From the NCBI GenBank assembly GCA_902776835.1, contig CACYRK010000028.1, positions 1 to 38,441 on the forward strand: a stretch of DNA of 38,441 bases, given 5' to 3'. The position numbers were made by a program, and so were the translations under genes. This stretch comes from an uncultured Bacteroidales bacterium (GTDB lineage Bacteria > Bacteroidota > Bacteroidia > Bacteroidales > Muribaculaceae). The notes under the pieces are model-generated. The model worked only from the letters and a program-made list of their open reading frames with translations. It ran no database searches and was not told where the DNA came from. Shown in pieces: positions 26,492-35,190 of the stretch. The first letter of the stretch is position 1. Each line of letters opens with the position of its first letter.

Positions 26492-28545
26492 CACAGGTCC
26501 ATTTTTAAGGTGAGACGGTAGTTGCGGCCCGGCATGGGGTAGTTCAAAACCACGTCGTAGTACTGGTTGAACACATTGTTGACCTCGGCGGTGACCTTGA
26601 ATTTCACGGTCTGGACGTTGAAGGCGTAACTCACCGCCATGTCGTGGGTGTACCACGGCTGCTCGTAGTTGGCGGGGATGTTGGCCGAATTGTGGTAACG
26701 CTCGCCCACGTAGATGAAACTGTAGTTCACGTCGAGTTTGCGCCATCCCAGGTGTGCGAGCACCGAGCCGTTGTGCCAGGGCACATATGCTATTTGTCCG
26801 CGGTAAGAGCCGCCATACTGGTTGTCGGTGGGGTCGGTGAGGTCTTGCGCGCGCTGGTAGGTGTAGTTCAGCGATGCGTCGAGCAGCACCTCATGCGGCA
26901 GTCGCATGCTGATGCGTGCCGTGCAGTCGATGCCACGAATCTCCACTTTGCCCAGGTTCAGCATGGTCCATCGGTACTGGCCCGAACCGGTGGGTATGGC
27001 GATGATTTTGTCGGTTATTCGGTTGAAATATGCGTCGGCGCTGAATTTCACGCCGCTCACCACGCCGTTGTCGAAGAATCGCTGCCACTGTCCGCCAACG
27101 TTGTACTGCGTGGCGTATTCGGGACGCAGGCGCGAGTTGCCCACGTCGGTGTAGTAAAGGTCGTTGAAGGTGGGCATGCGGAAGATGCGCTTGTAGAAGG
27201 CTCGCACCACCACGTCGTGCTCCACCCAGGGTCGCCAACTGGCGAAGATGGCCGGCGTGAGTTTGTGCATGTACTTGCTGTGGTGCGCTTTCAACTCGCC
27301 GTTGCTGCGGCTGCTGTGGCGGTCGTTGACAAGCGTGTAGAGCGCGCTGGCCTGAACCTTGAAACGCTGCCACGTATATGCCGTGGCAAGGGCGCCCAGC
27401 ACCGTGTGGCGCGTGGGGTAGGAGAAGTTGGGCAGCGTGGCGTCGAGGTAGTTCCACTTGTAGTCCACGCTCAGGTCCACGTCCCAGTTTGGCCTCAGGG
27501 TGTACTTGTTGGCTGTCGACACGTAGAGTTCGTCCTGCCAGAAGCGGTTGTCGATATACATGAGCGTGGTGTCGGGGTTAAGGTAGCGCAGATAGTCGTG
27601 GGCATACTTGAAGTTGAGCATGGTGCTGTAGCGCTCGGTGATTTTCTTTTGGAATGAACTCTGCGTGAAGAAGTTGCGGTCCCATTGCCGCTGTGCGCGC
27701 CGCCACACATTGTTCACTATGGCGCCTGGGATGCCGCGCTTGCTGTCGTAGTAGTAAACCTTGGCGTTCCAGTGTCCGTCGTCGAGTCGGCCAAACACGG
27801 CAGCCTCGGCCCGCAGTGCGTGTATGTCGCCGTTGCGGCGCACCGCCGTGGTGTCCCAGGCGAGCGACCCGTCGGGGAAGAGGCGGCGGTAGCGGAAGTG
27901 GTATTGCCCGGTGGCGTAAGTGTACTCGACGTTTGCCGTGGTGCTGATGCGGTCGCTGAAGCGGTGCTCCCACCGCAGTTGCGGGTCAACCAGGCCAAAC
28001 GAGCCGGTGCGCAGCGTGACGTTGAAGTTGTCGCTCTTTCCGGTGTCGAAGTGCGGGCGACGGGTGCGCAGATACACCGCGCCCGATGAGCCAAAGTCGC
28101 GCGCGGGCTGGAATACGTCGCTCTTCTGGCCGTTGTAGAGCGAGACCTCCTCGATGTTATCGAGCGAGAACTTGCCCAGGTCCACCTGCCCGTTCTGCGC
28201 GTTGCCCAGTTGTATGCCATCGTAGAACACGCCCAGGTGGTTGGTGCCCATCGACCGCAGGTCCACCGTCTTCAGGCCGCCCACGCCGCCGTAGTCCTTG
28301 AGTTGAATGCCCGAGAAGTAGCGAATGGCGTCGGCCACGCTGTGGCTGCTGAGCGCCTCCAGCACTTTCCCGCTGAGCACCTGTGCCGGGATTACCTCGC
28401 TATAGGGCTTCACGGCATATACGGTGACGGTGCTCAAATACTGCATTGAGTCGAGCCGCGTGTGGCGCACGTAGGTAGTGTCGTGAGCGGCCAGCGTAAG
28501 CGCGCACGACAACAAACAAAGAATTGTGAGCCAAATGTTTCTCAT
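26491..28545 (-). CDS. btuB: TonB-dependent cobalamin receptor, BtuB-like
   Basis: The product has 684 residues. An open frame reaches to 28662, but that would translate the riboswitch; MRNIWLTILCLLSCALTLA starting at 28545 is a normal signal peptide. The plug domain follows (about 35-165: VLEALSSHSVADAIRYFSGIQLKDYGGVGGLKTVDLRSMGTNHLGVFYDG ... SVYNGQ-like SLYNGQKSDVF). Then a 22-strand-type barrel rich in Tyr, Trp and Arg (RWEHRFSDRISTTANVEYTY, QYNVGGQWQRF) runs to the end, closing in RLTLKMDL. There is no N-terminal carboxypeptidase-like domain, so it is BtuB-like and not SusC-like. It imports cobalamin or a related corrinoid across the outer membrane using TonB energy. Confidence 0.92.
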   Translation of the reverse strand: MRNIWLTILCLLSCALTLAAHDTTYVRHTRLDSMQYLSTVTVYAVKPYSEVIPAQVLSGKVLEALSSHSVADAIRYFSGIQLKDYGGVGGLKTVDLRSMGTNHLGVFYDGIQLGNAQNGQVDLGKFSLDNIEEVSLYNGQKSDVFQPARDFGSSGAVYLRTRRPHFDTGKSDNFNVTLRTGSFGLVDPQLRWEHRFSDRISTTANVEYTYATGQYHFRYRRLFPDGSLAWDTTAVRRNGDIHALRAEAAVFGRLDDGHWNAKVYYYDSKRGIPGAIVNNVWRRAQRQWDRNFFTQSSFQKKITERYSTMLNFKYAHDYLRYLNPDTTLMYIDNRFWQDELYVSTANKYTLRPNWDVDLSVDYKWNYLDATLPNFSYPTRHTVLGALATAYTWQRFKVQASALYTLVNDRHSSRSNGELKAHHSKYMHKLTPAIFASWRPWVEHDVVVRAFYKRIFRMPTFNDLYYTDVGNSRLRPEYATQYNVGGQWQRFFDNGVVSGVKFSADAYFNRITDKIIAIPTGSGQYRWTMLNLGKVEIRGIDCTARISMRLPHEVLLDASLNYTYQRAQDLTDPTDNQYGGSYRGQIAYVPWHNGSVLAHLGWRKLDVNYSFIYVGERYHNSANIPANYEQPWYTHDMAVSYAFNVQTVKFKVTAEVNNVFNQYYDVVLNYPMPGRNYRLTLKMDL

Positions 28546-28569
28546 CTCGATTCTACGGGTCTTAAAACC

Positions 28570-28753
28570 GATTTGGCAGGTCTTCTGGCTCACTCCGTCC
28601 CTGTTGGTTACCGCCTTCCCGCCCGCCGTGGTGGCAGTCAGTGGAGGCAACCGGGCTTGCATCGTGTTTCGATGAGAGAATACAGCAGCACCGTCTGCTC
28701 GGGATTCACACCCGATTCCCTTTTCACCCAGCCAACAGGCCGGGCACCAAATC
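28570..28753 (-). ncRNA. Cobalamin riboswitch
   Basis: The minus strand carries the B12 box AGCCAGAAGACCTGCC (complement of 28575-28590). A closing helix P1 is visible: GATTTGG (complement of 28747-28753) pairs with CCAAATC (complement of 28570-28576). In between are the typical GGTGTGAATCCC segment and CCACTGAC...GGCGGGAAGG segment. It ends 25 nt before the btuB start. There is no terminator stem with T-run after P1, so control by blocking translation start is more likely than by termination. Confidence 0.95.
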
Positions 28754-28759
28754 TTGCTG

Positions 28760-28789
28760 CAAAATTACTGCAAACCGAGAGAAATACAA
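28760..28789 (-). promoter_or_regulatory. Promoter of the riboswitch-btuBG operon
   Basis: On the minus strand: TTG (complement of 28787-28789), 19 nt, TAATTTTG (complement of 28760-28767). The start point would be within a few bases of riboswitch helix P1. Confidence 0.82.
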
Positions 28790-28790
28790 A

Positions 28791-28893
28791 ATAGAATCCC
28801 TAGAATTTCTAGATTTTCTAGAGATTCTAGAGATTCTAGAAATTCTAGAGATTCTAGGGAATCTAGGGATTATAGGGATTCTACGGAATCTAT
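28791..28893. repeat. Nonamer direct repeat, CTAG type (10 to 12 units)
   Basis: TAG recurs exactly every 9 bp at 28792, 28801, 28810, 28819, 28828, 28837, 28846, 28855, 28864 and 28873; two further degenerate units (TAC 28882, TAT 28891) continue the phase. Unit CTAGAGATT. The array fills the space between the btuB promoter and the stop codon of the GH97 gene at 28896-28898. Confidence 0.93.
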
Positions 28894-28895
28894 TG

Positions 28896-30875
28896 TTACT
28901 GGGGGAGGATGCGGATTGCTGCGCCGCCGCTGCGCGCCAGGCGCAGGGTGAGTACGGTGTTGGCGTCGACCTCGATGCGGTTGGTGCTCAGGCTGTAGGG
29001 GTTGCTCTCATAGTCGGCATCGGCGCCGTCGCAGTAGATCCATGCCACGTAGCGGCGTCCGCTGTCCAGGAAGTCGAGCGGCAGACTCAGCGTGCGAGCG
29101 TTAGCGTCGGTCATCGAGCCTATCCACCAGCCGTCGCCGTCGCGCTGCTTGCGTGCCACGGTGATGTATTCGCCGATTTTGGCGTGCGGCACCACGGTCT
29201 TGCTCCATGTGGTGGGGCAACTCTCGATGAAACTCAGTGCGGGGTGTCCCTCGTAGTTCTCGATGGCGTCGGCGGCCATCTGCAGCGGGCTGTAAAGCAC
29301 CACAAATTCAGCCAGTTGCTTGGCAATGGTGGAGTGGGGGTGTGTGCCGGGCACCACTTCCTCGCCCTGGTTGAAGATGGCCGGGGTGAAGTCGGTGGGC
29401 CCTGCCAAGCCGCGCGTGAAAGGCAACGTGACGGTGTGGCTCGGCGGATTGCCTCCGTCGACCGACCAGGCGTTGTACTCCTGTCCGCGCACGCCCTCTT
29501 GCGTCATCAGGTTGGGCCAGGTGCGCTGCAGTCCGGTGGGCATGGCGGGCTCGTGGTTGTCGATCATGATGTGGTGACGCGCGGCCGTCTCAATCACGCG
29601 GCGGTAGTGGCGTATGCCATATTGCGACTTTGCCAACTCCTTGCCGTCGAGCAGATGGCCCACATATCCCGTCTTCACCGTGTTGATGCCCAGGCGGTTG
29701 TACCATGCGAAGGCGCTGTCCATCTCGCTCTCGATGAGTTGTGCCCGGCCCCACGACTCCATGTGCCCGATGAAGCGCACGCCGCGCTCGCGTGCGTAGC
29801 GGCACACCTCGTCGATGTCGAAGTCGGAGTAGGCGCGCAGGTAGGTCACCGTTTCGCCCTCGCCCCAGCCGGGGTTCCAGCCCTCAGCGAGCACGCCGGC
29901 AAAGCCGTGGCGGGCGGCGAAGTCGATGTAACGCTTCACATTGTCGGTGGTGGCGCCATGTGTCGGCCCCATCTCCCATGTGTTTTTCTTCTTGTGTATG
30001 CACCACCAGATGCCCAGGTAGCGTCCGGGCTCAATCCAGGAGGTGTCGTCGATGGCGCACGGCTCGTTGAGGTTGAGCATCATGCGCGACAGCAGCAGGT
30101 CGCCCGCCGTGGGGCACACCACGATGGTGCGCCAGGGAGTTACGGTGCGGCCCTGGCAGTACACCTTTGTGCCGTCGTGCCACGGAGTGAGCGCGCTCAG
30201 CAGCGTCACCGTGCCGTCGCTGCAGCGCCGTGGCGTGTAGTTCAGGCTGGCATAGTCGGTGAGGTTGGCCTCGTGCAGGGCCACGAAGGTGTTTTCGTCG
30301 AATTCGATGGTCAGCGGTGTGCACACGGTATCTTTTTGCGACAGCGGGGCGCGCTCGAAGATGCCCTCGAAGTACTCGGTATGGTTCGACGGTATCGACC
30401 ATGCCGGGGCGTCGTGCGCCAGGCGCACCTGCGTCAACTCATCATTTATAATAAAGGTGTCGAGGCCTTTTTGCGCCGGGATTTCGTATCGCAGGCCCAG
30501 ACCGTCGTCGTAGACGCGCGCCACGATGTTCAGTCGGCGGTGCTTGCCGCCGCGCTCCATCAGGCTCAGCGTCAACCCGTTGTAGTGGTCGCGAACCATG
30601 TCGTCCTCGCCCCAGAGTTGGTGCCAGGTGTTGTCGCTGGTCACTGGTGTGGCACTGAGTTGCTTCATGCCCGTGCCCAATGTGCCGTCGGCCAGTTGCA
30701 GGCCCAGCGTCGACGGTGCCACGACGGTGCGGCCGTCGTAACTCAGCGAGTAAGTGGGAACGCCCTTGTCGAGCCAGAGTTCGCACACCAGGCGGCCCGA
30801 TGGCGAGGTGATGCGTGTGGCGCTGGCTCCGGCCACCACCAGGCATGTCATAATTAAGGTTATGAATCTTCTCAT
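28896..30875 (-). CDS. GH97 glycoside hydrolase, SusB-like inverting alpha-glucosidase
   Basis: The product has 659 residues with a signal peptide (1-19, MRRFITLIMTCLVVAGASA) and no lipobox. The N-terminal beta-sandwich (about 20-280) is followed by the TIM barrel (GRYLGIWW ... FAARHGFAGVLAEGWNPGWG ... IGHMESWG ... NTVKTGYVG ... MIDNHEPAMPTG ... QEGVRGQEYNAW). E373, E442, E460 and E466 keep the spacing of the functional glutamates of B. thetaiotaomicron SusB (E439, E508, E526, E532; all offset by 66). VKTGYVG has Gly where retaining GH97 alpha-galactosidases have the nucleophile Asp. So an inverting, Ca2+-dependent alpha-glucosidase in the periplasm is most likely. The C-terminal beta domain ends in TLRLARSGGAAIRIL. 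It follows dnaB with the same direction, the gap being filled by heptamers. Confidence 0.92.
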   Translation of the reverse strand: MRRFITLIMTCLVVAGASATRITSPSGRLVCELWLDKGVPTYSLSYDGRTVVAPSTLGLQLADGTLGTGMKQLSATPVTSDNTWHQLWGEDDMVRDHYNGLTLSLMERGGKHRRLNIVARVYDDGLGLRYEIPAQKGLDTFIINDELTQVRLAHDAPAWSIPSNHTEYFEGIFERAPLSQKDTVCTPLTIEFDENTFVALHEANLTDYASLNYTPRRCSDGTVTLLSALTPWHDGTKVYCQGRTVTPWRTIVVCPTAGDLLLSRMMLNLNEPCAIDDTSWIEPGRYLGIWWCIHKKKNTWEMGPTHGATTDNVKRYIDFAARHGFAGVLAEGWNPGWGEGETVTYLRAYSDFDIDEVCRYARERGVRFIGHMESWGRAQLIESEMDSAFAWYNRLGINTVKTGYVGHLLDGKELAKSQYGIRHYRRVIETAARHHIMIDNHEPAMPTGLQRTWPNLMTQEGVRGQEYNAWSVDGGNPPSHTVTLPFTRGLAGPTDFTPAIFNQGEEVVPGTHPHSTIAKQLAEFVVLYSPLQMAADAIENYEGHPALSFIESCPTTWSKTVVPHAKIGEYITVARKQRDGDGWWIGSMTDANARTLSLPLDFLDSGRRYVAWIYCDGADADYESNPYSLSTNRIEVDANTVLTLRLARSGGAAIRILPQ

Positions 30876-30891
30876 TTCAGTTATGCAATAA

Positions 30892-30919
30892 AATCTATAA
30901 TCAATAATCTTTAATCTGT
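30892..30919 (-). repeat. Heptamer direct repeat before the GH97 gene (4 units)
   Basis: On the coding (minus) strand: ACAGATT, AAAGATT, ATTGATT, ATAGATT. The array begins at the last base of the dnaB stop codon and ends 16 nt before the GH97 ATG. Confidence 0.85.
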
Positions 30920-32496
30920 CAGAAAGGAACCTGCACCTCGCCGGGGTCGCTGCTCAAGTCGATGCCCGAACTGGTGATTGGCGCCGCCGCCGAGCCGTAG
31001 GGGTTGGACGGTGGTGCAATCATGCCGTCGTTCATCTTCGACTCGATGGTGCCCAGCGTGTCGTCGTCGTCGAGCAGACTGTCGTCCTCGTTCTCGAATC
31101 GCGCCACTTTTTTGCGGAAGCGCAGGCGTATGTCGTCGGTGCGGCCGCTGCGGTGCTTGGCCACGATAAACTCGGCCAGGCCCTCGATGTTGTTGCCGGC
31201 GGCGTCTTCCGAAGCACGGATGTAATACTCCGGACGGTGGATAAAGCAGACGATGTCGGCATCCTGCTCGATGGCTCCTGACTCACGCAAGTCGCTGAGT
31301 TGCGGTCGCTTGCCGGTGCGGTCGTCGCCGCGGTTCTCCACGCTGCGGTTAAGTTGCGACAGCGCGATGATGGGGATGTCGAGTTCCTTGGCCAACTGCT
31401 TGAGCGATCGCGAGATGGTGCTCACCTCCTGCTCGCGCGACCCGAATTTCATGCCGCTGGCGTTCATCAGTTGCAGGTAGTCGATGATTATGATGCCAAT
31501 GTCGTGCTCGCTCTTGAGGCGGCGCGCCTTGGTCTGCAGTTCAAACACCGAGAGCGACGGCGTGTCGTCGACATAGAGCGGTGCCGAGTACAGCGCCTTG
31601 ACGCGCGTCATCAGGTTCTCCCACTCGGGCCCGGTGAGTTGTCCGTTCTTGATTTTCTCGCTCTCGAGGTTGCACACGTTGCTGATGAGGCGGTTCACCA
31701 GTTGCAGGTTGCTCATCTCCAGCGAGAAGATGGCCACCGGCGTGTTGTAGTCGACTGCCATGTTTTTTGCCATCGACAGCACCATGGCCGTCTTGCCCAT
31801 TGCCGGTCGCGCGGCGATGATGATCAGGTCGCTGTTTTGCCAGCCGCCGGTGAGTTTGTCGAGTTTGTGGAATCCCGTCTGCAGACCGCTCAAGCCGTTC
31901 TCCTTGTTGGCCGCCTCCTGAATCTTGGTGATGGCCTGGCTGATGATGGGGTCGATTTGCATCACGTCGCGCTTGAGCGTGTTTTTCGAGATTTCAAACA
32001 GGTTGCCCTCGGCCTCCTGCATCAGGTCGTACACGTCGATGCTCTCGTCGAAGGCCATCGACTGGATGCGGCTCGAGAACTTGATGAGTTCGCGGGCCAT
32101 GTATTTCTGTGCGATGATGCGTGCGTGCGTCTCGATGTTTGCCGCGCTCGACACGCGCCCGGTGAGTTCGCCGATGCGCACGGCGCCGCCCACTTCCTCC
32201 AATGTGCCGTCTTTGCGCAGTTGCTCGGTTACGGTAAGCATGTCGATGGGTCGCTGGCTGGCGCCCAGCGACACGATGGCCTGGTAAATCTTTTGGTGAG
32301 CCGGGTCGTAGAAACTCTCGGGCTTCAGGATGTCGCTCACCTCGCTGTAAGCCCCTTTTTCGAGCATGATGGCGCCCAGGACGGCCTCCTCGGTGGCCAG
32401 GTCTTGCGGCTGAAGTTTACCAAACTCGTTGACAATTTCGCTCTCGTGCTGAGGGCGCTGCCGATATTGCCGCCCGCTGTTATTGTTGTTTGCCAT
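30919..32496 (-). CDS. dnaB: Replicative DNA helicase DnaB
   Basis: The product has 525 residues. The N-terminal helical domain (about 30-135: LATEEAVLGAIMLEKGAYSEV) is followed by the linker and the RecA-like motor. Walker A is ARPAMGKTA (K235), Walker B is IIIIDYLQLM, and the later motifs SREQEVSTISRSLKQLAKEL, ALSQLNRSVE and DLRESGAIEQDADIV are all present. The hexamer unwinds DNA at the fork and recruits primase. The C-terminal 40 residues are Asp/Ser/Pro-rich and variable. No intein is present. The promoter lies about 60 nt upstream. Confidence 0.98.
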   Translation of the reverse strand: MANNNNSGRQYRQRPQHESEIVNEFGKLQPQDLATEEAVLGAIMLEKGAYSEVSDILKPESFYDPAHQKIYQAIVSLGASQRPIDMLTVTEQLRKDGTLEEVGGAVRIGELTGRVSSAANIETHARIIAQKYMARELIKFSSRIQSMAFDESIDVYDLMQEAEGNLFEISKNTLKRDVMQIDPIISQAITKIQEAANKENGLSGLQTGFHKLDKLTGGWQNSDLIIIAARPAMGKTAMVLSMAKNMAVDYNTPVAIFSLEMSNLQLVNRLISNVCNLESEKIKNGQLTGPEWENLMTRVKALYSAPLYVDDTPSLSVFELQTKARRLKSEHDIGIIIIDYLQLMNASGMKFGSREQEVSTISRSLKQLAKELDIPIIALSQLNRSVENRGDDRTGKRPQLSDLRESGAIEQDADIVCFIHRPEYYIRASEDAAGNNIEGLAEFIVAKHRSGRTDDIRLRFRKKVARFENEDDSLLDDDDTLGTIESKMNDGMIAPPSNPYGSAAAPITSSGIDLSSDPGEVQVPF

Positions 32497-32556
32497 AGGT
32501 GTTATAAATCAATGTTGTTTTTTGCGCGTGAGAGTGCGCGTTGACTTTTGCGCTTG

Positions 32557-32588
32557 CAAAGTTACAACTTTCGCCGAGATGAGCGCAA
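32557..32588 (-). promoter_or_regulatory. Promoter of dnaB
   Basis: On the minus strand: TTG (complement of 32586-32588), 21 nt, TAACTTTG (complement of 32557-32564), about 60 nt before the dnaB ATG. Confidence 0.7.
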
Positions 32589-32629
32589 TTTCGCGCCACC
32601 ATTTTTATTCACACCTTATTAACAAGTGC

Positions 32630-32659
32630 AAAAAAAGCCGCGGCTGTGTGGCCGCGGCT
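32630..32659 (-). terminator. Terminator of the 32682-34313 gene
   Basis: AGCCGCGGC 32636-32644 pairs perfectly with GCCGCGGCT 32651-32659; on the minus strand a run of seven Ts follows (A-run 32630-32636). Confidence 0.93.
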
Positions 32660-32681
32660 CGTATGCATGAATGTGAAATGA

Positions 32682-34313
32682 TTACTTCACAACCTTAACA
32701 ACGTTCTGGGTGCCATCCTGGTACTTGGTAACCACGATGTTCAGACCCTCGAAGGGAACGTTGCTCACCTGGCCGGCAGCATTGATGTACTGCACGCCAG
32801 CGATAACCTTGTTAGCGTTCACGCTGTTCACGCCGGTCTCCACGGGAATCATGAAGGGAACAGCATCGGTCTTGAAGTTCTTCTCATCCTGCGGCATAGC
32901 GATCTTGATGAAGACCTCCATGCTGTTGTCCACAGCGTAGCAGTCACCCTCGGAGTCGAAAGCGATAGCGTTGAAAGCGTTGATGAGGCCCGAGCCGTTG
33001 AACTCGCAAATTTGAGTCAGAACAGGAGAGCCGCTGGCGTCCTTGCTGACCTCGTTGAAACTCAGGTGGCTAGATGCGCGAGGCACAGCGAAGATGCTGT
33101 AGTCCAGGTTGAAGGCGATACCGCCGCGGTCCATAGCCTCGAAGTATTTGTAGTCCTCGACCCACTCATCGTCGGCATTCTTGGTGCAGTGCACCAGCGA
33201 GGGCTGCGACTCACTTGGGCTACCACGATACTGGTTGTACCAAATATTGCCTTCGGCATCATAAGCGACGCCCAGGGTTTGACCGCTCTGAGTGTAGCGC
33301 ATGCTGATAGGCATCACCTCATCCATGAAGTCGGCTGCGGCATCCCAGGTCTGTGCAGTGCCAATGGGATACTCATAGGTCCAGTATTGACCCGACGAGT
33401 AAACTTGTCCCAGGCAACTCGAGAGGTTGACCATCTTCAGGTTTTCGCCCTCACCGTAGAGGTCGAAAGCGGCACTGTGGCCGGCAACCCACTCGTCGTT
33501 TGCGTTAAACAGACCCCAGTTGTTGCCTGCACCCACACCGGTGTGAGTCTGCTGGCCCACGAAGAACGGAGTCCAGTCGTTCAGGTCTTCGGGGTTGATG
33601 ACATACATAGGAGCGTTTTTCACATCGAAGTTACCGAGGAAGATGCGTCCGTCGGGAGCAATCTTGATGTTCTTGGGACCAAACACGCCGCCAGCACCGC
33701 CGGTAACGTCGACATAACTGTAAGCGGAGAACTCAACGCCACCGTTGAAGCCGTACTTGCCTTCAGCATTGGCGATGCGGTTCATGTTCTTGTCGAAGGC
33801 GTAGACAGCGGGGCCAACACCCTCGCCAGCATCCGAAGTCCAATAAGCAGCCTTTCCATAAACGCTGGCCTGGCTCTCGGTCACGAGGATGCGGCCGAAG
33901 TAGGGGCTTTCGGGGTTGTTGTCGATAGCAATGCCGTAAGGCGACCAGAAAGCGTAGACCGGGCCTACATGCTTAGGAGTCTCGACAGCGTCGTTGTGGA
34001 CTAAGATGCTGAAAGTGTACTCCACGTTGGGCTGCAGGTCGCTGATGTCCAGCGTCACGCTGTGCTCGCCACGAAGCAGATTGTCGTCCTCGAGGGCAAC
34101 CTCTTTCTCTAACTCGCCGTCGTTGAAGAACTGAACGGTCACAGCGTCGGCGTCAAAGTTCAACTCATAGTTCACTATGAGTTCAGAGGCATTTTCGGGG
34201 AGTTTGTTCTCCTCGCTGATGCCAGGGGCAGCAAGATTGATGACCTCGCTGGTGTGTGCGCTAGCGCACAAGCCGAGCAACATAAATCCTGCAAGAAGTA
34301 ATGATTTCTTCAT
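32682..34313 (-). CDS. Secreted propeller-like protein with type IX sorting-type C-terminus
   Basis: The product has 543 residues; I do not recognise a characterised family. Residues 1-19 are a signal peptide (MKKSLLLAGFMLLGLCASA); the cysteine is not in a lipobox. An Ig-like part (about 25-115) contains the fibronectin-type phrase DISDLQPNVEYTFSILV. Residues about 120-465 show NHL/SBBP-like blade segments (YGIAIDNNPESPYFGRILVTE, PKNIKIAPDGRIFLGNFD, LGVAYDAEGNIWYNQYRG, NAIAFDSEGDCYAVDN), so a beta-propeller is likely. The last 50 residues (VQYINAAGQVSNVPFEGLNIVVTKYQDGTQNVVKVVK) match a type A sorting domain of the type IX system. So it is probably a surface or released protein. It has its own promoter and terminator. 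The ligand is unknown. Confidence 0.8.
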   Translation of the reverse strand: MKKSLLLAGFMLLGLCASAHTSEVINLAAPGISEENKLPENASELIVNYELNFDADAVTVQFFNDGELEKEVALEDDNLLRGEHSVTLDISDLQPNVEYTFSILVHNDAVETPKHVGPVYAFWSPYGIAIDNNPESPYFGRILVTESQASVYGKAAYWTSDAGEGVGPAVYAFDKNMNRIANAEGKYGFNGGVEFSAYSYVDVTGGAGGVFGPKNIKIAPDGRIFLGNFDVKNAPMYVINPEDLNDWTPFFVGQQTHTGVGAGNNWGLFNANDEWVAGHSAAFDLYGEGENLKMVNLSSCLGQVYSSGQYWTYEYPIGTAQTWDAAADFMDEVMPISMRYTQSGQTLGVAYDAEGNIWYNQYRGSPSESQPSLVHCTKNADDEWVEDYKYFEAMDRGGIAFNLDYSIFAVPRASSHLSFNEVSKDASGSPVLTQICEFNGSGLINAFNAIAFDSEGDCYAVDNSMEVFIKIAMPQDEKNFKTDAVPFMIPVETGVNSVNANKVIAGVQYINAAGQVSNVPFEGLNIVVTKYQDGTQNVVKVVK

Positions 34314-34362
34314 ACTTTGTAGTTTTTATTGGTTAATAATTAGGTTGTTTGTAACGAATGCA

Positions 34363-34393
34363 CAAAAATAGGGACTTTTTCACAATTGAGCAA
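34363..34393 (-). promoter_or_regulatory. Promoter of the 32682-34313 gene
   Basis: On the minus strand: TTG (complement of 34391-34393), 20 nt, TATTTTTG (complement of 34363-34370), 49 nt before the ATG. Confidence 0.65.
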
Positions 34394-34468
34394 AAAAAAT
34401 GGCAAAAAGATTCTAAAGATATGAAAATATTCTTCTAATTGTCACATATACACGGTCAATTTGAGCGC

Positions 34469-34498
34469 AAAAAAAAGGCACCATCGTGTGATGGCGCC
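34469..34498 (-). terminator. Terminator of efp
   Basis: GGCACCATC 34477-34485 pairs with GATGGCGCC 34490-34498 with one G-U pair on the minus RNA; eight Ts follow on the minus strand. Confidence 0.92.
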
Positions 34499-34532
34499 CT
34501 TTGTGGCTTTCAGCCTCAGTATGAGGCAGTGC

Positions 34533-35096
34533 TTAGCGCACGCGGCCCTGGTAACTGCCGTCGCGGGTGTCGACCTCGATGACCTCGCCCTCGTTGACAA
34601 ACAGCGGCACACGCACTGTGGCGCCGGTCTCGACGGTGGCGGGCTTCAGCGAGTTGGTTGCGGTGTCGCCCTTCACGCCAGGCTCGGTGTAGGTGATCTT
34701 GAGTTGGGTCTTCACCGGCATTTCGGCGAAGAGCACGGTCTCGGTCGAGGCGTCGCTCACCACTTCCACCACGTCGCTCTCCTTCATAAAGTCAGAGCCG
34801 GTGATGAGGTTTTTCGAGATGGGGATTTGCTCATAGGTCTCCTGGTTCATGAAGATAGCGTCGGCACCGTCCATGTAGAGGAACTGGTAGGGTCGGCGCT
34901 CGACACGCACGTCCTCAAGTTTCTCGCCGATGTTGAAGCGGCGCTCGAGCACGCGTCCGTCGACCACGTTTTTAAGTTTGGTGCGCATGAAAGTGTTTCC
35001 CTTTCCGGGTTTCACATGAAGGAACTCGATGCAGAAGTACAGGTCGCCGTCGAGGCGGATGCAGGTACCGTTTTTAATGTCTTGTGCGTTAATCAT
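34533..35096 (-). CDS. efp: Elongation factor P
   Basis: The product has 187 residues. It relieves ribosomes stalled at proline runs. The tip loop [10 protein letters not shown] places the conserved lysine at K32, the site that is modified in many bacteria. Three beta-barrel domains are present; the C-terminal part contains the family signature near [26 protein letters not shown]. Length is standard. No modification enzyme (EpmA or YmfI type) is in this window. The gene diverges from rpmH across a 235 bp spacer with two clear promoters. Confidence 0.98.
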   Translation of the reverse strand: MINAQDIKNGTCIRLDGDLYFCIEFLHVKPGKGNTFMRTKLKNVVDGRVLERRFNIGEKLEDVRVERRPYQFLYMDGADAIFMNQETYEQIPISKNLITGSDFMKESDVVEVVSDASTETVLFAEMPVKTQLKITYTEPGVKGDTATNSLKPATVETGATVRVPLFVNEGEVIEVDTRDGSYQGRVR

Positions 35097-35190
35097 AATT
35101 GATAAATATACGTTGTTAATAATTCGTTATTTGCGTTCGGTTGCGCCCCTGGCGACGTCAGTCGGTCATAGTGCGCTCATTTTCCGACCA

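Noticed and set aside
26492..26746. Longer btuG start
   Set aside because: The frame runs back into btuB; the lipoprotein signal starting at 26491 and the TGATG overlap fix the start.
28546..28662. Longer btuB start
   Set aside because: The extra 39 codons translate the cobalamin riboswitch and come before a clean signal peptide.
28791..28893. CRISPR array or coding repeat
   Set aside because: The period is only 9 bp with no separate spacers, and no cas genes are near. The translated repeats (EILEIL, SRDSRD) come from an array lying outside genes.
28641..30857. Long plus-strand open frame (738 codons) opposite the GH97 gene and running through the riboswitch
   Set aside because: The minus strand has a complete GH97 enzyme with conserved catalytic residues; the plus frame is Ala/Val/His-rich without domain features and crosses the nonamer array.
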